Source: Romanomermis culicivorax
Taxonomy: Eukaryota; Nematoda; Enoplea; Mermithida; Mermithidae
NCBI GenBank assembly: GCA_963922205.1
Contig: CAWUHX010000016.1
Span: forward strand, 434,001 to 498,000
DNA: 64,000 nt
Direction of reading: 5' to 3'
The notes beneath the pieces are model-generated. The model saw only the letters and a program-made list of their open reading frames with translations, ran no database searches and was not told where the DNA came from. The position numbers and the translations under genes were made by a program. How positions within the stretch are numbered: the stretch's first letter is position 1; each line of letters opens with the position of its first letter. Shown here piece by piece: positions 38,701 through 50,700 of this stretch.

Positions 38701-41700
38701 TTAAGTACTACTGAGGTGTAAGTTCGAGTTCAAAAATTGCAGATGTTTTTATATTTATTTGCTTTAGAGATATGAAAATTATGCGAAAATGTTAGTGCAA
38801 CCCGACAGCTCGAGCTGGGGATAATCTCGACATTGAGCTCGTTATAATCCTGATGGCAGTCAATTTATACCGGACTTGAGATCAAACTGATTCGCCTTTT
38901 TGTTCGAGATTACTTTGCGCTGGAGCTTAGACCCCTTTTGTGCAACTGGGCCTTGGTTACAGTCATTGGGCACTGATCTGCAAATGGGATTCAGCCGTGC
39001 CTATATTAGGGTTGTCGTTATATTAGATATTAGGGTGTCCTCCTCGACTCTACTGGCACTCCCATGGCAACAAAACGACTTTTTTAAAAGCAGGACGGGA
39101 GCGACAGGGATGGGCGAAATTGCTTCCCATCTAGAAGCCCGTAAAAAGCGCTCTTTCTGCAATTTCAGTTTAAATCCAAAAACTGTTAATGATGCTATTT
39201 TGTTGCATAGTTAAATAAAAGAGAATAAATTTGTTTATAGCTTGTAATCAGTAGAACTTATGGAGTGAATTTTATACGATATGTTATATAATATATAAAA
39301 TGAGTGAATGAAACGTATCGGGCACAATCGGTTTAGTTCTTTGAAGGCTTTGTGTTGTAGCTTTTTTTCTAAAAAAGCTGAGTGAGATTTTATGTGCCAC
39401 TTTCACACGGTTGATTTCTTTTTTTGACACTAAATTCAGTAAAAAAGTTCAACACAGTTGGAAGAAAACATGTGTGAGAGGGGACATGGGGGCACAAACT
39501 TCCACAAGGGTTTTGGAACTGGAAAATTTGTTATGCAAAAAATTTTTGGGTCAATTTTTTTGAGTTTTTTGTCTAAAAAACGCCATAAAACCAAGATCCA
39601 CCTCTGTACCCTCCTAAAAATTTCAGAGATGCACATATTTGGTTGGAAAGTGTGTTGATGCACTTAGCTGCAGAATATACTTTTTCGCAGACATAGACAA
39701 TTTTTTTGAGAAAGAATGAAAATCCAATATAAAGGAAGTGAATTTTTTCCAGCTTTGACCCAAGTTCTAAAAAATCTAGTCCACTTCTTTTTCTACCATG
39801 GCAACTGTCGAAGCAAGTATATTCTCCTTTTTTCTGCCCCATCGGGGCATTTTCTAATAAACTAGTTCACCTCTTTTTAGTGGGCCTCAACCATGCACGA
39901 AAACCTTCATAGAAGCACATTGAAGTTTTGAATTTGGTCATCTTCACGTCAAAAAAACAATAAAAAACCATCTTCAAGCTACGAATTCTCACTTCCGGCA
40001 AAAGTAAAAGATGTGTAAACTGCATAGTACTTAAAAACATTGTAAACAGACTGAAAAATGACCACACCTATTGAATTCCTCATGGTCTAGAATCATTAAA
40101 CCCAAATAATCGTAGAAATACCTTTGTTTACACTCGATATGAATTAGTGTGTAAAGTGATCACATTCATTAAATTCTCAGTGATCGAAAACCCCTCTCAA
40201 AGAAATTTTTTCTGCGTAAAGTGGTCGCATTAATTAAATTCCCAATTGTCGACAACCCCTTCCACAAAAAAATCACGAAAATATGCTTGGTTAAATCCAG
40301 AAAAATTTTTTTGCGTAAAGTGACGCATCCATTGAATTCCCCACAGTCGAAAACCCCTTCCATAGAAAATCACAAAAATATGCTTGTTTACACCCCAGAT
40401 AGATTTCCGTGTAAAATGACGTATCCATTGAATTTTCTGCAGTCGAAAACCCCTTCCACAAAAAATAACGAAAATACACTTGTTTACACCCGGAATAGTT
40501 TTATATGTAAGATGACCGCATTCATCAAATTCCCCATGGTCGAAAACCCCTTCCACTGAAAAATCTCGAAAATACGCCTGTTTACTCACGGGATAATTTT
40601 TTTGTGTAAAGTGATCACATTCATGGAATTCATTGTGGTCGAAAATCCCCTCCACAAGAAAATCACGGCAATACGCATGTTTACACCCTGGATAACTTTT
40701 TTGTGTAAAGTGAAGCATCCATTGAATTCCCCGCAGTCAAAAACCCCTTCCATAGAAAATCACAAAAATACGCTTGTTTACATCCGGGCTAGTTCTTTTA
40801 TGTAAGATGATCACATTCATCAAATTCCCCGTGGTCGAAAACCCCTTCCACTGAAAAATCACGAAAATACGCTTGTTTACTCACGGGATAATTTTTGTGT
40901 AAAGTGATCACATTTATTGAATTCCTCGTGGTCGAAAACCCCTTCCAGCAAAAAATCAAGAAAATACGCTAGTTTACACAATGGATAATTTTTTGTGTAA
41001 AGTGACCACATCTATTGAATCCCCGCGGTCGAAAACTCCCTCCGCTGAAAAATCACGAAAATACGCTTGTTTACACCCGGGATAATTTTTTGTGTAAAGT
41101 GACCGCGTCCATCATATTCCCAATGGCCGAAAACCCTAGCAGCCCAAAAATCCCAATAAGGCTACAAGTTCAATTGAAACTGCAAGTGCATTATGCAGCA
41201 AAAAATTATTTTTTTGAACCCATAAGTATTATATAACAAAATTGGGGAATTTGGCGTTTTCCCGGACTTTGGTCAACCATATAATTGAATTGAGGCCATA
41301 TTTCAAAGAAAAAAAAATTCGCATTTGAGATTACACCCCCAAGATGCTTAGGCCGAAGTATGGAGGTCGGATATGGCACACCGATTGCTGGGCATGGTGG
41401 AACTGGAGGGCCTTAAAAAGTGCGTTTTCTACCTGTTTTTGGGGCGCCACCGAGCACCACTTGCAGATAAAGGCGAAATGACAAAAGACACCCCATAGTT
41501 TGCCCGTATGCCCGATATTATGCAAAAAACCCGAAGGTTCTAGCTCTTACCGTTTTGTCTCTAGAGGGGGGGGGGGCATGAAATTTGAGGGCCAAGTATA
41601 TTATAGGTTGACGCTGTCGCGCCACCTATGATTTTAGGCTGTGATTTGGAGCTGCAAATTTGCAAGCCATCTCAATCAACCTTTCACAGTTTTTGTGCAA

Positions 41701-44700
41701 AAATATCTACAGTAAGCATAGTGCAGACAGTGTATTTTGTCATATTTTGATATGCGAGCATTTAATAGATGAACATTTAATAGATTTAACATTTAATAGA
41801 ACATTTGATAGATTTAATAGATAATAGATTTAATAGATCGCAGTTTAAACACCTAAAACCTCAATTATCGGAGGGAAAAACTCGATTTTTATAGAAACAT
41901 AATATATCAAAATAATAGTCAAAGTGTGGGGCAACTTTTGGCCGTCTCAAATTTACACCAACTTTACACTTTTCTTTACACTTTCGTTTGGGACGGCCTA
42001 GAAGGAAAACGTGCCGGTGGATCTTTCTCAAACTTCGGTATTAGGTTTGGGGCTTCTAGCCCCACCTTAGTTTGTAACAAAATTACTGTATCGTAAGATG
42101 TAAAGTGTAAAGTGATTCTCGGAGCTCAATATCTCCATGTGTATTGCTTGGATTTGAAATTTAGGTATATAGGATGGGTCGGCCACAATTCAAGCTTTCG
42201 TTTGATATAAAAAATTTGAGTGTAAAATGGAAATTGGCCGATTTAAAGCGATTTTAAAATTTCGCCGAAAAAGTGCAAAAATCTTATCCAAGCGAGCAAT
42301 AGCGGTTAGTGCCGTCCGATGCGCCTTGACACGCTGAGCAAGAATATATATGCGATATAGGGGTACAACTCAAAACTGTGACCTACAGAGGCAAAAAACT
42401 GCAATTTTTGGATTCGGCAGCTTTACACCACGCCATAACTTTTTTGCTATTGGTGTTAACTTCGAACTTCTTTTTGCAACTTATGAAACTCAGTGAGACG
42501 AGTCGATCGATATTTTATTAATGGTGTAAAGTTCAATACTCAGTGTAAACAGAGTGTAAATCGCTCAACATAGGGTGTAATATCTCGAAAGTTCTGCAAT
42601 AAAAGTATTTTATTTTTTGATATGTTGTAGAGCATCAAAATACAAGACTTTTGATACCTCTCTTATGTCGAACGCAATCTTGGTTTGGGAGTTACAGTAA
42701 CCCAAAGTTTTGTAAATTGCGATTTTTAGGCATTAAGTTTCATTCACACTTTAGAGCTTGAGACAGTTTAAGGCTAGTTTTGAAAAGCCTAAACAATGCT
42801 CTATCAGAATATATAAATTTTATAGCTGTAGCATAAAAATTCATGGAGTTATTCAAGTGTAAAGTCACGCCTATAATCATTGCGTATAGCTACAGTAAGA
42901 CCGACTTTAACAAAATAAAGGTTAGAGTAGCAGATAGAACTCAAGTTGCTCTACCAGAATCTTTTTTAAATTTTGAAATTGGAGCAATATTGACGGAGTT
43001 AGAGTATATTATCGTTTTTGGGGTAAAAAAGTTGGAATTGAAGTGCGCAGTTGCTGACGTCAAAAAACTGAAATTGCTCAATATAAATCGAGATCGGCCG
43101 TGTCGTAAATCATTCGAATGGGAAAAACAAGGAGAAAACGAATACGATGCTTGAAATTTGTTTAGTGTAATAACCACGACGCAAAATTACACTTTGTGGT
43201 GTAAATTCGCTAAATCAGTCATTTTTCTACTTTACACCGACTTCTTGACCTCATTCGACTCGAAGAAACATGGAGAATACTAATATGACGTCAGAAAATG
43301 TATTTCAGAGCATTGAAGACAGTTTCCCCCGAGCTCTGGGCCCGTGGTATAGAGCGGGCCGGCCCGCTCTCAAACCCAAATAACTCGGTCAATTTTCAAC
43401 CAATTTCGATGCTTTAAAGTTTAAATTGAAGAAGAATTAAAGGCTATACCAATTCGCCAGCGAAGCAAGCCCAGGCTTCCTCGAAGAGGAAGACTGGTCA
43501 TTGGTTAAGAGAGGCAGACAATATTTATGACGATGTATAAAGAAGTAGTTTCTATGTGTAGAAATTGGAAGCATAAACATTTTTAATGTGAGACTTCATC
43601 GAGATCAGTAGGCTTTCCTGACGGTTAGCACGTGAAGCGAACTGGGAAAATTTGTATTCTCTAAAAATTCAGAATTTTTCAGAAAAAAATGTTCGGTAAT
43701 TCTACAAAAACCACAAAAAAATTTCCCTACATACCTGGCTCAATAGTGCAAGGCTGTTAGTGCATGGAGCATGAAGTTTCTGGTTCATATCGTACATGAA
43801 AACCACTGACCACTAGAAATCTTACACAGTAAAGTGTTACTGTGCCACTAGACTTTATTGCAGGCAAAACCTTTTTATTGGTGGAAAAACTAACTTCCCG
43901 AAGGTCTACTGAATCCTTCTAAAGGTTCAGTGGTGTAGAAGTTGGTGCTATATAAATTTTTACGCCTCTAATAAGATTCTTACGTGCCTGGGTGCAAGCG
44001 ACCCCAAATTCTGTAACTTCTCTTAGGCCCAAATTACAGAAAGTGGGTTAAACGTGGGTAAGTAAAATGGCGGGTAAAATCGTAGGTAAATTAAAGTCGA
44101 GTAAAATCTCGGGTAAAATCGTAGGTAAATAAAACTCGAGTAAAATCTCGGGTTAAAGCCGGGTAAACTTCGGGTAAAATCGTGGGTAAAATGACGGGTT
44201 AAAGGCAGGTAAAATCGTGAGTAATTTTTTTACCATCGATTTTATCCAATTCAAGATTACTGAAAGTGAGTAAAGTAAAAGTCGGGTAAAAAGTTGATGA
44301 AAAAGACGTGAAAATAACCTGCGATTTTACCCGAACTTTACTCGGCTTTAACCCGAGATTTTAGTCGAGCTTTATTTACTTACGATTTTACCCGAGATTT
44401 TACTCGACTTTTATTTACCTACGATTTTACCCGCCGTTTTACTTTTACTCTTACCCACGTTTAACCCACTTTCTGTAATTTGGGCCTTAGACTACTTTGT
44501 TCGATAAGCTATAATTTTTTGATCAAAATTATCAAGCATAGGCATTTATAAAAGCCGTTCATAACATGCCCTTGGATGACTGAAATAATCATAATATGGG
44601 GATTTGCGGAACTGATTGCACTTATTCTGCTTCATGTGTAATATATCGAATGCCAGTGGTAAATCAGGTTTAACAGACCTACGAGTCGACAGAATTAGAA

Positions 44701-47700
44701 TAAGTTTTTAGCAGACAGAAGTGTTTCCACTTTTCGAACAACAACTCGACTCGACCTACCTATATAAATAAAATCATCCTGGACCATCGAACAACTATTG
44801 TTCGAAGAACAAAACGATTCGGCCATACTTTCAACGGGCACGAGCACCAATTGACCTCGGCTATCCATGCATAAACATCTATTCAAATTCGGCCAACGAA
44901 AAGTTAATAGCCTGTCCTGTCGCCTTTCCGGCAAATTTTCCTTAATATTTTCGACCGCTGATTGTCGGAATAAAAAATTCAATAAATTTACGATACTATT
45001 CTTTTTGGTCGTCGATTTTTGCGGTTGACAATCAAGTTTATAGTGGAAAAAACGGCTCGAACGGCTATCGTAAACGTATAATTTGAGAACGGGCGGCGCC
45101 GGACGATCGTCAAACAGTTCCAAATTCCCTAGCGACGAATAATTATTGTTGTTACTGTAGGTACAGTGTACTAAAGAGCCAAGATTGTTTAAGGAATAAG
45201 AAGATTTTCTGCTATGGGCGTGGGTTAACCGTAAATAAAAGTCGCCTTGTTCGAAAATTGAACGGCTATTCTTGAGTGACCGGTAGTCGAAATCGAAGTG
45301 GATAATCAGGAGGCAATTGCCCAGAACGAAAGGCCAGCCGACGTAATTTTTATGACTATTCTGAACAAAACGATATAAAAGAACAGTAAACTGGAAATTG
45401 ATGCAGTACTTTACGTTCGGAACATCTGCGCTTAGCTTCGTACATGAATCTATTATGATGACTGCATCAATTTAAGTACTACCTCCACAGACGCAGTTTT
45501 TACTGAATCGTATTTATGTATTTATTGCAATATGAAACACTAGTGCAGTAGGTTCAGAAATAAAACAAAATCCGAAATACAAAAAATAAACTCAGAAAAG
45601 CCAACGGATAAAAAAGGTAGTATGGAAAGGCGTAAAAAAGTTGTTAGATAAAGAATCACAAAGATAAAACACTTACACTTCACAGACTGATAAACCAAAA
45701 AGCGCAGGTTTAGTAGACTTTCACTTCGTAAACCATATTCTATTATGTCTGACTGGATCAGAATTTAAGTAGAATGTAGCACATAATAGCGCTGTATACA
45801 TAGTTGGAAATACGATATGACTAAATTTTTTTCTTTTCCACTTCCTCTTCCACATGCAAAGCACACAAACCACAGCAATATTGACCACACACGCTATCTG
45901 GTCACTCTTGGGTATAACTAGAGGTCATTTCGCTTCATATACCTGTTTAATTCTAACGTACGACGATACCTATATATACCCGAAAAACCGACTAGATAAT
46001 GACTTTGGCAAACAAAAACCTTTCCAACGTTGGCTTTGGTCAATACTGAGAGTGTTCTACCCAGAAAAAATTTTGGGATGCACCCAGCTAGGTAAACATA
46101 GAACGAACGAATGGATGGTCAGTGGTCATTTGTCAAATGCGACTTTTTTCCAAAGTCACAGGAAAAATAAAAAAACAATCGTAAAACCTCGTAACACATG
46201 TACACAAACAACCAAACAACAAGACAACTGTTTAGAGGCAAGAAATTTCGCATTAAGAATTCTCGGTCGGAAAATTGTTTCTAGACGAAATTTCGCCTTT
46301 TGGCCGGCTTATCAGTTCCCACAAGAGTATAAATTTCAGCCTAGTTAGGGTAAACGTAAAATTTATCGCAGTTTTTCGGTGCTCAGGTGAAAAAATGGAT
46401 CGTTCTTAAATTGCTATAGAAAAGATCAACAAATTTCGCGTTTTTTGGCTTTTCCAGGAAAAGTGAGGCTTCCACCTCAATTGCCAAGAAAAGTTGGAGC
46501 ATTTTCGGAATTGTTCTTTTTTCTTTACTGAAACATTACCACTTACCAGGCGTTTTTAGAACTTCTTGGAAAAATAACTATTACAAGCATAGACAAAATC
46601 CTAGAATATCCGAATTATACACATAGATAACCGTGGCACGACTTTACCATTAATGTGCACAATGCTGGATTCTGGACTTACCTCAATTACGTTTTACTGC
46701 ATAAAGTTTTTACTCTATCTTTTGTGTTACCATATCGATTGACCCATCAGTTCATTACTAGGTATTTCAGTTAGCTGATCAAATGTTCAAATCGTTCTAT
46801 TTCTATCGTGAATTCTAGTCTGTTTTCCTCGAAACGTCTGTGAGTAAAAAAGTGGGAAGCGGTTTCCTGCCGAACCATATACCAGATGGAACTGTGAACA
46901 TTCTCAGTTTACTTGACTGATAGAGTAAACTTTCTAGTAACAGCCCCGTGCTAGCGGCACTGAGGGCGGCATTAGGCAAATTGTTTCTCCAAGGATAATT
47001 TGGATACGTTTCGTATGGAAATTGTAACTTCAAATATACGGTTGAAAAAACATCGAGTAAAGACGACAGCAACGCAACGGCAAGTTATCTCACTGTCACA
47101 GATATTTTTTTCGTAGAGCATGAAGTTGGAGAACAACTCATTTGCAGGATATAATAGGGCCAGCGCATGAAAAATGTCAACCTGAGAGAAGCGTACAGTA
47201 AGTAGATGCCGATGTAACGGTTTCAATATCAAGAGAAAAAATAGTTTTTTAAAGAAAAAATATAATTTGGCAAATTCTGTGCTCAAAATCTTATAACTAT
47301 CCTTCGCCTTTGATATAGGTGACGTCCAAGCCTCGTATTCCCTTTGGATCATTAACTCAAAGTTAATGGATGAGCTTTCTCATGGTATCTTACACATAAT
47401 TCTCTAAACTAACAGCCTAACATTAGTCTAATAATCCTAAATTTATGGTTTAACAAACGATATGCTTAAATTTTATTCTTCTTGAAAGCTGAAAAGTGCT
47501 TCCACGTCGTCCTCGCCCTCCTGGCCACTGTTTAGGAGGCAGATAAGCATGAACACAAAATGGCTTTCAAACACACCGAGACGACGCCACTTTTGGAGAG
47601 ATGATGGGTTGAAAAAAGCAACTGCCGTTTTGCCGCCTCGGATAAATTCACAATAAAGGCTAAAAATAAACTTTTCATCTATACGTATAAAATCGGGGTA

Positions 47701-50700
47701 ATTCGGATTACGAGTCGTCGCTGTAGCGTATTGTATGCGGCAAAAATTTACATAAATCCTAATATGCAAATCAAGAACTCTTATCTTCGCTTAATATCAT
47801 TAATTCACAACGGGGGCATCAAATCAACAAATGGCCGCTCGGTACGCCGTGCTCTAGCATATTATAAGCCAGACGATGAATGGTCAGCAATCGTAAAATT
47901 TCCATATCTGCTGACCACAACAGACACGAAACAACAAAACAGGGCGAGTGTGTCCGGACGAAACGAAAACTCGGCGGCGCGGCTACTTTTTTTGGCTGTG
48001 GCAAGACAAGAGATGATGGTGGCAATAAGTTTTTCTTTGAGAAAAGAAAAATAAAAATTCTCCGCGTTTGTATAGTATTGGCGAAGAGGATTCGGGTAGT
48101 GTTCGAAGGCGAGAGATTAATATCACACGGCCTAAATTACCGTGAAATGCGCCGTGTCACTTTGATGTGCAGGTAGCCATGCTGAAGAGGCGGTGCGGAG
48201 AATGGCACTGGTCAACGTGTTTCATAAATCATGCAATTTTCGCTTCCTTAGATAACACGAGAAAATGCTTAAAGCCATATATGGAAAATACTTAGCCAAA
48301 AACTCGACCTTGGTATGGATTTTACATTTCAGCCCACGAGAAATCTCGCTTCTGCTGAGAATGTAAGTAAAAGCGAAAAATCAATGTTATCTAACTTCAA
48401 TAAAGTGCTCCTAAAGATGGAATCGTTCGTAAAATTAAGTATAGTTTTTGAAAAATCATTTACACAACGATTTACTGTACGATTTTTTACTTAAAAACCG
48501 TCCAGCAGAGGGATCGATCAACTCGTAAATTTCACGTTTCAAAATACATAATGTATACAATTTCAACGGTTTGGCATGAAACAGACTAGCCATTGACCTT
48601 CGGCAGAATTCTGGTCCACCCAATGTAGATTTTCACTTTAGAAAATCGTCAGCTCAATTTATAACAAAGATCAACCAACATGCTGAAGCAAGAAACTCAC
48701 TGCAGAAAGAAAGGAGTGACTCATTTTGCATATGACTGGTATGACTTGAGGGCATATCTGTTGAATTCTTTTTATTTCAGGTGTAGCTATAGTTTTACGT
48801 ATTTTCTCGTCTCTGGAAGCTGTAATTTCATATATTCATGAAAACAAGTGTGGACGCTCGGGAAAAAGACTGAAAATTCGCCCCAATTGATCCTGACCCC
48901 AGTGTGCTGTACATGTTCTGACATGGTTTACCAGAAAATGTATCGCGTTTTATTTTATGGAATGTACTTGCTATACTGTAGTGTGATTTACAAGTTCCAC
49001 AGAAGTAATCGAACTATATGATGGTTTTGATACTGACGTCAGCGTTTGAATTCATTTCGGCAAGGTACTAGGCATCTAATAATCGGAACCACTGTCCAAT
49101 TCTGTAGCCGAATTCATAACTAAACAATTGAACGTATTTGTACAACTCTGTATCAGACCAAATATCATAATTGGTTCAGAGGAGTTTACTCAAATTCCCC
49201 GGTCTTGCTTTGTGGAGTGAACAGATTACTTTGAATAGATTGGTCAAAAAGCCTTCTCAAAGCTATAGATCAGCTTTGAGAATCCATTTTTATTTGCAAG
49301 GGTTTCATTTGTTTTCAAAACTCATCTGAATAATCAAGGTGGTCCCAGAAAGTCTCCGAAATAAATATTGAATAGCTCGAACACCACAAATTTACTAAAA
49401 ACTTAATTTTGCCCCTTGTAATCAAAACAAATACCCTAATTATTAAAATAAACAGCGCGCCGATTATTATTTTTTGGGTCCATTTGGTGCGCCGTTAATT
49501 AAAATTTTGCATTTGTCACATATTCCATCTTGTTTTTTATTCTTTAATTTTTTTATTCTTACTTTTGATTAACGTATTTTTTGGAGGCTAGCAACGGATC
49601 TTTTTCCTTCTTTATCTGCTGCTGAGCTTGAAATCCTAACTGAACTTCTTTCTATTACCCTGACTTGTACAACTGATTAATCTAAAGATTGCATTTTACA
49701 GAAACTTAACCAAAAAATCGAAAAAACACACCGAAAACCGTTGCAGTCGAAATCGACTGGATTAATAGATGAGAATAAATTCATCTAATAAACGGAGCAA
49801 AAGAAGTTCAGACCTTCGATTACCTTCTATGGAAAGCATTTTTTATAGAAACCTGAGTGTAGCAGTTAATCGAATGCCTTCGGGCGTATAGTCAAGTAAA
49901 AATTAAATTCAAAAACTGGTGCGTAAGAGAATGCTGCTGCTATTAAATGAAAGTTTGAAAGTAACAAATCATATTGGACAAAATGCCCTACTTCCTAGCT
50001 TGACTGCTGAGATTCTACACATACCTTCGGCAAACCATTTCTTGAATCACCCTGTACCAGCAGACGGAGATTCATAGCCAGTGCTCGAATTCCGAATTTC
50101 AGACGAATCCTGACAAGTTATGTACATAGGAATCTTAATGATACGAGTTCGGATTTTTTTAAATAATTTACGTCAAAAAGTTTGTTGTGAATGAGTACAA
50201 ATGATGGTATGCTGTAGCCGGAGTAAGGAGCTTTAAGCCGATAAATTAGTGCAGACTAGCTACTAAAATAACCTAGTTTCGCTGCATTAGGCGTACTGTA
50301 GTCTATTCATTTTGAAAATGCTGCTGCAGAGTACGACGTGAGTTGTCTTCGAAAAGCCATCACTACAGCATTCAATAAACTATATTGTTCATGATTGAGT
50401 GGCCTTATTCGCAATCGTTTCCAACCTTCCCGGGGCTTAGATAACTTTTGTACCCATGAATTTCTGCTGCAGCTCGCACTTCAAAAGAAACGCGCATTTT
50501 ATATGACTTTTAAGTGGGTCGTTTTTTGGATCACCCTATTTGATTTCATAAGATGAATCAGATCGGACGCTGAATAAAACTTCAAATGGTAACGTTCGAC
50601 ACTGATAATGCTGACTACGAGTTTGACACGTGGTTGCTCGCCATGTGACGCAGTTGGTCCCAACAGAAAAATAAGAACCAAAGGTTGATTTTTGTACTTT

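Noticed and set aside
40230-40718. 162-codon minus-strand frame
   Set aside because: Created by the 97-bp minisatellite.
45854-46348. 164-codon plus-strand frame in intron 1
   Set aside because: No recognisable domain, no splice signals that make a gene, and composition like the surrounding intron.
46815-48025. Series of minus-strand frames with some splice-like signals
   Set aside because: I first took them for another gene or for RhoGEF exons, but exon 1 joins exon 2 in phase 0 with matching homology, and no family was recognised.
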